NCBI RefSeq assembly: GCF_007859915.1
Contig: NZ_SJPM01000015.1
Span: 86,762-150,761, forward strand
Origin: Neorhodopirellula pilleata
Lineage (GTDB): Bacteria > Planctomycetota > Planctomycetia > Pirellulales > Pirellulaceae
Length of the DNA stretch: 64,000 nt
Reading direction: 5' to 3'
Position numbers and translations under genes: made by a program. Of the stretch, positions 58,840 to 64,000 are shown piece by piece. Numbering within the stretch: the first letter of the stretch is position 1; every line of letters starts with the position of its first letter. The notes beneath the pieces were generated by a model, which worked only from the letters and a program-made list of their open reading frames with translations, had not been told where the DNA came from and ran no database searches.

Positions 58840-59583
58840 ATGAGTGACTACAGCGTCTTCGGCGAAGAGTATTACGTGAACATGAACTTGTCCACGGAAA
58901 TGGAACTGCCCCAGGGACGTGAATCGGTTCTGCACTACTTTGAACAGGTCCGGCGTCGCTATCCGACGATGTCAAATTTCTATTGTCGCGAAAAAGACGA
59001 GTTCGTTTTGGAAGAGGAGAAAGACAGCGGCAACTATCGCTGGGTCTCGACCGAACCGAAACGTCTCAACAGTGGCATGGTCAATCCGGAAAGTTACGAC
59101 GAAGCGTGCGAGCAACATCGTGCGATTCTCGAAATGGTGCCCTACGAATTGTCGATCAGCCCGCTCGATTGCGAATCACTCAGTGTCATGTTGGGGTTTG
59201 ATTTTTCTTGCAAAGGAAACCACAACGAGATTTTGCACGAAGCGGTCGGGATCGCTCCTGGCTTGGAAAAGTTCGCCGGACTTTCTGAGAGCAAGTTGCT
59301 GTCGGTCGAACCGGCGATTCAGTTTTCACTCGATGACGATTGCCGTACCCAGTGCCGAATCAGCTTTGAAACACGGACGACGGCGTTTCAAGTCCGATCC
59401 GGCGAATTCAGCGAAGAACCATTAAGCGTTTACTTGATGGTCCGCCGCTATGACTCGCTAGGTGTCGATGAGGATTACGCCTCGGAGTTCGACCGACTTT
59501 CAAAACTATGCAAGAAGCTCGTCGACGAATACTTGGTCGATTCGGTTCTGAGGCCGCTACAAACGGCCATCGCGATCCGCTGA
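58840..59583 (+). CDS. Conserved unknown protein
   Basis: 247 residues from ATG 58840. Begins SDYSVFGEEYYVNMNLSTEM; the middle has SISPLDCESLSVMLGFDFSC. Soluble, acidic, without signal or catalytic motif that I know. Codon use and length indicate a real gene. No operon partner. Confidence 0.75.
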   Translation: MSDYSVFGEEYYVNMNLSTEMELPQGRESVLHYFEQVRRRYPTMSNFYCREKDEFVLEEEKDSGNYRWVSTEPKRLNSGMVNPESYDEACEQHRAILEMVPYELSISPLDCESLSVMLGFDFSCKGNHNEILHEAVGIAPGLEKFAGLSESKLLSVEPAIQFSLDDDCRTQCRISFETRTTAFQVRSGEFSEEPLSVYLMVRRYDSLGVDEDYASEFDRLSKLCKKLVDEYLVDSVLRPLQTAIAIR

Positions 59584-59618
59584 ACCGTTCAAACGTCGCC
59601 AGTTCAATCATCGCCCAT

Positions 59619-61211
59619 TCAAACGTCACCCGTTCGCCACTTGCCGTCGATCAGTCGGTACGTACCTTCGGTGGGGGCGGCGTCACGCAACCAAACCGGC
59701 AGTCGCGAGGGGCGGACGTTGTCGAAACTCGTCAGTTTGCCGAACCGGACCAGTGATCCAGGAATGCCAACGGCGGTGAACCCAGGGTGCCCGGTTGCGG
59801 GATAGGGGCCGCCGTGGTTCATCGCGGCGCTGACGGCGACGCCGGTGGGCATCTTGTCGTTGAGTAACCGTCCGACCTTCGGCTCGAGTTCAAACGCGAT
59901 CGCATCGACGTCGGATTCTTCGCTGCCGTCGTTGGCGGAGTAAATGCAGCCGGTCAGATTGCCTTCCAAATGTCCGATCGCTTCGCAAAGCTGCGTCAGA
60001 TCATCGGCAACTACCATCAAGGAAGCGTTCCCGAATGCTTCGGTTTGAAATCCTTCCGGGTTGGTCAAGAAGGTTTTGCCGTCGACACTCATCAGCGTGT
60101 TGGCCATCGCACAACGATCCGTTTCAGCATCGCCGCCACCGGTGAGCAACGAGGCCCCGAAACCGACCAGCGTCTCGACGCTCTTTCCGAGTGAACTGGC
60201 CACGGCGGGTGATAGCAAAGTGCCTGCCGCCGAAGATGCAAAACGATCTTTCACCGCCGCGATGAACCGGTCCGTCTCTTCGCCGGCGACCAACATTACC
60301 ATCCCTGGGTTGGTGCAGAATTGCCCGGCTCCCATCAAAACGCTGGTGACGAAATCGTTCACGATCGCCTCTCCACGTTCGGCCAACGAGCCCGGCGTGA
60401 TCACGACGGGGTTGACGCTCGATAGCTCCAAGTAGATCGGTTTGCCGGCCTTGTCCGCAGCGGCTTTCAGCTTCAAGCCGGCCGAACGACTGCCGGTGTA
60501 CCCGGTCGCGCCGACGCGTGGGTCGGAGACCAATCGTTCCCCGTCGGCATGACTGGTTCGATAGATCAATTGAACCGTTGCGGCGGGCAATCCGGTTTCG
60601 GCGATCGCTTCGGCAGCTAGCTCGGCGAATAAACGAGTCGTTTCGGGATGCGAACTGTTAGCCTTTCCGATGACGGGATTGCCGGCGGCGATCGCGGCAG
60701 CGAAATCACCACCCGAGACGCTGCCGAATGCGAACGGAAAATTGTTCGGACCGAACACGCAAACCGGCCCCAAAGGCACAAAGCATGAACGAATCCCGGC
60801 GGCTGTGTCGATCGTCGGCATCGACCAACTGCCGCTGCGACATGCCGCTGCGGCGGCCCGCAGTTGGTTGCTCGTCCGGGGCAACTCAACATCCGCCAAA
60901 CGCGGCGACCGAGCCAACCCGGTTTCGGCAAACGCGGCTTCGACGAGCGAATCCTTGGCGGCGTCGATCTTGTCCGCGTACGTTTCCAAGAACGTAGCGA
61001 TTCTTGCGGTTGGCAACCGACGCAGTTCTTTGGCGGCCTCGACGGCGGCGTCCAATGCCGCGTCGCAGTCAGACCAACCACTGACCGGGAAGACGGGGTC
61101 CAACTTGGCATTACGATTCGGATCGGTCGCTTGAAATGTGGATTCGACAGCGGCATCTTTCCACGAACCGGAAATCAAAACGGGACGGGCGGCGGGGGAA
61201 GCAACGGACAT
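59619..61211 (-). CDS. Aldehyde dehydrogenase, alpha-ketoglutarate-semialdehyde type
   Basis: 530 residues from ATG 61211; ATG 61241 would add 10. NAD(P)-binding and active-site features: FGPNNFPFAFGSVSGGD, GKANSSHPETT, YTGSRSAG, ELSSVNPVV (Glu) and GQFCTNPG (nucleophile Cys near residue 305). The ELSS form and overall pattern fit 2,5-dioxovalerate dehydrogenases, which turn the semialdehyde into 2-oxoglutarate in sugar-acid or hydroxyproline breakdown. No pathway genes are adjacent. Confidence 0.85.
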   Translation of the reverse strand: MSVASPAARPVLISGSWKDAAVESTFQATDPNRNAKLDPVFPVSGWSDCDAALDAAVEAAKELRRLPTARIATFLETYADKIDAAKDSLVEAAFAETGLARSPRLADVELPRTSNQLRAAAAACRSGSWSMPTIDTAAGIRSCFVPLGPVCVFGPNNFPFAFGSVSGGDFAAAIAAGNPVIGKANSSHPETTRLFAELAAEAIAETGLPAATVQLIYRTSHADGERLVSDPRVGATGYTGSRSAGLKLKAAADKAGKPIYLELSSVNPVVITPGSLAERGEAIVNDFVTSVLMGAGQFCTNPGMVMLVAGEETDRFIAAVKDRFASSAAGTLLSPAVASSLGKSVETLVGFGASLLTGGGDAETDRCAMANTLMSVDGKTFLTNPEGFQTEAFGNASLMVVADDLTQLCEAIGHLEGNLTGCIYSANDGSEESDVDAIAFELEPKVGRLLNDKMPTGVAVSAAMNHGGPYPATGHPGFTAVGIPGSLVRFGKLTSFDNVRPSRLPVWLRDAAPTEGTYRLIDGKWRTGDV

Positions 61212-61313
61212 ATCGGGGAAATCCACCAAGGGAGGAGACAAAATGAAAGTGAATCCCTATCGTCGACCATTCCAGCGAATCACTCAACCCGTAGTCGAAC
61301 CAAGCCCCCCAAC

Positions 61314-61441
61314 GTAGGCTGGGTCGCAGCGATAGCGGAGACCCGACAGTTGGCAGTTGGCAGTTGGCAGTTGGCGGTTGGCGGTTGGCGGTTGGCGGTT
61401 GGCTGCCGGGTCTTCGCCGAAGCGGCTACGACCCAGCCTAC
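61314..61441. repeat. Inverted-repeat element enclosing 7-bp tandem repeat
   Basis: Arms 61314-61345 and 61407-61441 share GTAGGCTGGGTCG-AGC and GACCCG. Between them, 61348-61403 is a run of GTTGGCA units followed by GTTGGCG units (7-bp period, about eight in all). Confidence 0.8.
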
Positions 61442-61488
61442 TCTTCACTCTTCACTCTTCACTCTTCACTCTTCACTCTTCACTCTTG
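61441..61488. repeat. CTTCACT tandem repeat
   Basis: About six copies of the 7-mer CTTCACT directly after the inverted-repeat element, ~60 bp upstream of the decarboxylase start. Confidence 0.85.
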
Positions 61489-61545
61489 CTTCCCACTACC
61501 TCCTGCATCGGCCTGCCCTCGCTTCCACCGGTTTTAGAGCCATGG

Positions 61546-62751
61546 ATGATGGATTCGCTTGCCAATACGGATTGGCATCTTGTCGTGGACGAACACGGCT
61601 CGCCGCTGAATGTCTTGAATCCCAATCCGATGCGATCGAACATCGATGCGATCCTTGCGGTCGCCCATGCGCGTGGCCTTGACGTTCAGTTGCACTACGC
61701 CTTCAAAGCCAACAAGGATATCGTCTTTGTCGAAACAGCCGATCAGTGCTCAATCGGTATCGACGTCGCTAGCGAGACCGAACTGCGGCGAACGTTACAG
61801 GCCGGAGTGGCCGGTGAACGGATCGTGTGCACGGCCGCCATCAAGACTCAAGCACTGATCGACTTGTGTCTGAGCGTTCGAACCACGATCGTCATCGATA
61901 ATCGAGATGAATGGTACTTGATCAACGAGCGTGCCGACGCTTTGGGACATCAGGCGGACGTGGCGATCCGCTTGGGCGGTTTCCGCCAAGAACGTCATCA
62001 GTATCCCCTCGCGACTCGGTTCGGGTTCGACGTCAACGATGAGTTGAGTTTCCTTCGATCGCACCGATCATCCAGCGTACGAGTCGCCGGACTGCATTTT
62101 CACCTCAGTGGAAGCCATGCATCTCAACGAATCATTGCCATCGATCACTGTTTGACACGCATCGCCGAGTTGCGAGAACAAGGTCATCCGATCCGCTTCC
62201 TGGACATCGGTGGCGGGTTTCCGGCTCGAACTTGGAATGATCCGGATTTCGTGTCCGCGCCGGATTGGTTCGCGTCGATCCTCGACGAAAGCCTCAATCA
62301 AGAAACGATCGCGAAGAAACTCGTCGACAGCCACCTGCAACTGCGCTGCGAACCCGGTCGAGCGTTGCTTGACGGATGCGGAATGACGATCGCTCGCGTT
62401 GAGTTTTGCAAACCACCGGTTGGCCAAGCGGCTGACCCATTGCTGGATCATCAGGGGTGGATCGGTTTGGCGATGAATCACACACAATGCCACCCGACGC
62501 AAGGAAATGAGCTAGCCGATCCGATCATCGTTCCTCGGCGGCATCGTCTGGGGAAGCCGTCTACCGGTCGATTCGTCGGCAACTTTTGCACGGAATTCGA
62601 CTTCATCGCCGGACGAACGTTCGAGTTCCCAAACGGGATCGAGCGGGGAGACCTTGTTGTGTTTGCGAACACCGCCGCGTATCAAATGCACTTCCTCGAA
62701 TCCGCATCGCACCAAAACCCACTGGCAAAGAACATTCAGGTAAGGCCATGA
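61546..62751 (+). CDS. Fold-III PLP-dependent decarboxylase-like enzyme
   Basis: 401 residues from ATG 61546 (a second ATG follows); the longer frame covers the repeats and is not credible. Lys54 in YAFKANKD is the PLP lysine. Further features are SGSHAS, the GGGFPA phosphate-binding loop and EPGRALLDGCG. Belongs with diaminopimelate/ornithine decarboxylases and alanine racemase fold enzymes; closest in style to Y4yA-type proteins. The substrate is probably an amino acid, unknown. Overlaps the next gene by ATGA. Confidence 0.85.
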   Translation: MMDSLANTDWHLVVDEHGSPLNVLNPNPMRSNIDAILAVAHARGLDVQLHYAFKANKDIVFVETADQCSIGIDVASETELRRTLQAGVAGERIVCTAAIKTQALIDLCLSVRTTIVIDNRDEWYLINERADALGHQADVAIRLGGFRQERHQYPLATRFGFDVNDELSFLRSHRSSSVRVAGLHFHLSGSHASQRIIAIDHCLTRIAELREQGHPIRFLDIGGGFPARTWNDPDFVSAPDWFASILDESLNQETIAKKLVDSHLQLRCEPGRALLDGCGMTIARVEFCKPPVGQAADPLLDHQGWIGLAMNHTQCHPTQGNELADPIIVPRRHRLGKPSTGRFVGNFCTEFDFIAGRTFEFPNGIERGDLVVFANTAAYQMHFLESASHQNPLAKNIQVRP

Positions 62752-63785
62752 TCGTTCCGGAATACTGGGCTGAAGCCAAAGACCGATTCACCAACGAACA
62801 GGTGGACGGAAAAAAGGGTTCCCGGATCATTCGGCGTTTCGGTTGGTCCAACGACAGCCAAGCGGCGGCCCAGACACACGCGGAAAGTCGCGTCGCCGAA
62901 GCGATCGACCGGCTCAGATCGGGCGAGTCGGTTTTGATCCGCGAGCCCAAAGTCGCTTACAACGGCGCCGACGGATTGCCGATTCGCGAGGAGGTCATCG
63001 AGCGTTTGGAGGTCGGTACGCCTCATGAAATCGTACTCACCCGCAACGCCTACGGCTCGATTTGCCTCAATACACCCAATGTCTTGTTCGCCGACGTCGA
63101 CGCCCCCGAACCGAACAGCTGTTTGATTTACCTTGCAAGCTTTCTGATCTTGTTCATCGGTTTGTTCATCGCGGCGTTTCGGTGGCAGATCGAAAATGCG
63201 TTTTGGATGGTGCTGTTCGCCGCGATGGTCGGCTCGGCGATCGTCGGCAGTCTCGTTCATCACGCAATGTCGTGGTATCGCGGTTCACCCAAGCAACACG
63301 CCCGCAAGCGTATCGAGACGTTCGCGCGGTCGCATCCCGATTGGTCGATCCGGCTATACGAAACTCCCAACGGTTGGCGAGCGTTGGTGACGCATCAGAC
63401 GTTCGACCCACGAAGTGATGACGTTCGCGGGTTCTTTGAAGACATCGGCACCGACCCGGTCTATGCGAGAATGTGTTTCAATCAAAACTGTTTCCGCGCT
63501 CGCGTGACCCCCAAGCCTTGGCGAACGAACATGTCCACGCCGTCGCGATTAGCCGGCGGAGTTTGGCCGGTTGCTCCCGAACGAATCAACGAACGTCGAG
63601 AGTGGGTTCGTCGTTACGACCGCGCCCGCGCCGGCTACTCGTCTTGCCGCTACGTCGCCACGCTCGGCCGGGGCGGGGGCACCGACACGCGAACCTTACC
63701 CATCGATCGGTCCAGTCCGATCGCGGCGGTCCAACGAATCCATGACGATTGGTCCGATGCGTTTGGTGGAAAACCAATTGCCTGA
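62748..63785 (+). CDS. Membrane protein with acidic DxD motif, unknown family
   Basis: 345 residues from ATG 62748. The N-terminal soluble part ends NVLFADVDAPEPNS; two transmembrane helices follow (~126-145, ~152-172); then a C-terminal soluble part with WSIRLYETPNGWRALVTHQT, DPVYARMCFNQNCFRARV and TPKPWR. The D-x-D and the following conserved-looking residues recall a nucleotidyltransferase or primase-like site, but the membrane helices between them argue caution. Coupled to the decarboxylase gene. Confidence 0.75.
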   Translation: MIVPEYWAEAKDRFTNEQVDGKKGSRIIRRFGWSNDSQAAAQTHAESRVAEAIDRLRSGESVLIREPKVAYNGADGLPIREEVIERLEVGTPHEIVLTRNAYGSICLNTPNVLFADVDAPEPNSCLIYLASFLILFIGLFIAAFRWQIENAFWMVLFAAMVGSAIVGSLVHHAMSWYRGSPKQHARKRIETFARSHPDWSIRLYETPNGWRALVTHQTFDPRSDDVRGFFEDIGTDPVYARMCFNQNCFRARVTPKPWRTNMSTPSRLAGGVWPVAPERINERREWVRRYDRARAGYSSCRYVATLGRGGGTDTRTLPIDRSSPIAAVQRIHDDWSDAFGGKPIA

Positions 63786-63827
63786 CGAGTGCTTTGTTCC
63801 ACCTTGATTTTAGGGTACCTATCATCG

Positions 63828-63874
63828 TGGCACGGTGGTCCCCACCGTGAAACACGGCGGGGACCGCCGTGCCA
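63828..63874. terminator. Double hairpin / long inverted repeat
   Basis: Two adjacent hairpins, CACGGTGGTCCCCACCGTG (63831-63849) and CACGGCGGGGACCGCCGTG (63853-63871). The halves also pair with each other (two mismatches over 22 bp). Lies 43 bp after the preceding gene; likely transcription end or REP-like element. Confidence 0.7.
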
Positions 63875-64000
63875 GTGCGCCTGTGAAGGCGATTGAATTA
63901 TCGGGTGAAAGTCCTGATCGGGGAAACCGTTACCGCCCCGTAGCCAATGGTAACTGCGTTTTCAACAGAAAGGGTGGAGAGCAACCAAAGGCGAATGAAT
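63875..64000 (+). mobile_element. Probable 5' end of a group II intron
   Basis: Begins GTGCGCC, the 5' consensus of bacterial group II introns, exactly after the double hairpin. ATCGGG-TGAAAGT-CCTGAT forms a small hairpin; GTTACC and GGTAAC pair further on, followed by GAGAGCAACC and AAAGGCGAATGAA, a domain I-like pattern. The catalytic domain V and any maturase lie outside the window. Confidence 0.55.

Overview
The window looks like a planctomycete chromosome (Pirellulales, Rhodopirellula-like) carrying a temperate siphovirus-type prophage in tandem. Host clues are an SHD1-domain protein with a Pro/Glu-rich repeat region, a haem-sensor histidine kinase, GTAAGCGAGGGAT-type inverted repeats, frequent translation starts without a clear Shine-Dalgarno, and TTG/GTG starts. 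This taxonomic reading is inference.

Positions 1-20976 and 32595-53570 are the same sequence displaced by 32,594 bp. Every protein predicted in the shared part is identical, and I found one base difference (20200 A, 52794 C). The repeat ends at 20976 and 53570 inside the anticodon stem of a tRNA-Asp gene. At 53524-53597 the tRNA is completed by host sequence. At 20930-20976 the phage-borne 3' part runs straight into phage DNA. The simplest reading is a head-to-tail double lysogen: the right part of one copy (1-20976), then one complete 32,594-bp copy (20977-53570), then host DNA.

Layout of the complete prophage, left to right: a two-gene + operon of small paralogues (21029-21540). A long minus-strand structural operon follows (39621 down to 21829): terminase small and large subunits, small membrane protein, portal, prohead protease, a cargo pair (secreted papain-like protein and SGNH hydrolase), an appendage-like protein, major capsid protein, head-tail connectors, tail terminator, tail tube, frameshifted tail chaperones, tape measure and two distal proteins. 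A + block comes next (39757-45483): two-HTH/zinc-ribbon regulator, two lipoproteins, two membrane proteins, HNH nuclease, two large beta-rich proteins and a Cys-rich protein. A minus-strand early/replication block ends the prophage (51869 down to 45480, plus 52261-53436): integrase, Zn-finger protein, CsrA-domain protein, FEN-type 5'-3' exonuclease, a lambda O-like initiator with iterons inside the gene, a nucleoside deoxyribosyltransferase-like protein and small unknowns.

The host part (53598-64000) holds a 55-aa membrane protein, a DinB-like protein, an SHD1/DDLFG-repeat secreted protein, a histidine kinase, a conserved unknown, an alpha-ketoglutarate-semialdehyde-type aldehyde dehydrogenase, a fold-III PLP decarboxylase overlapping a membrane protein gene, several repeat elements and, at the right edge, what looks like the 5' end of a group II intron behind a double hairpin.

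Full annotation is given at the first occurrence of each prophage gene; entries in 33257-53436 cross-refer to it.
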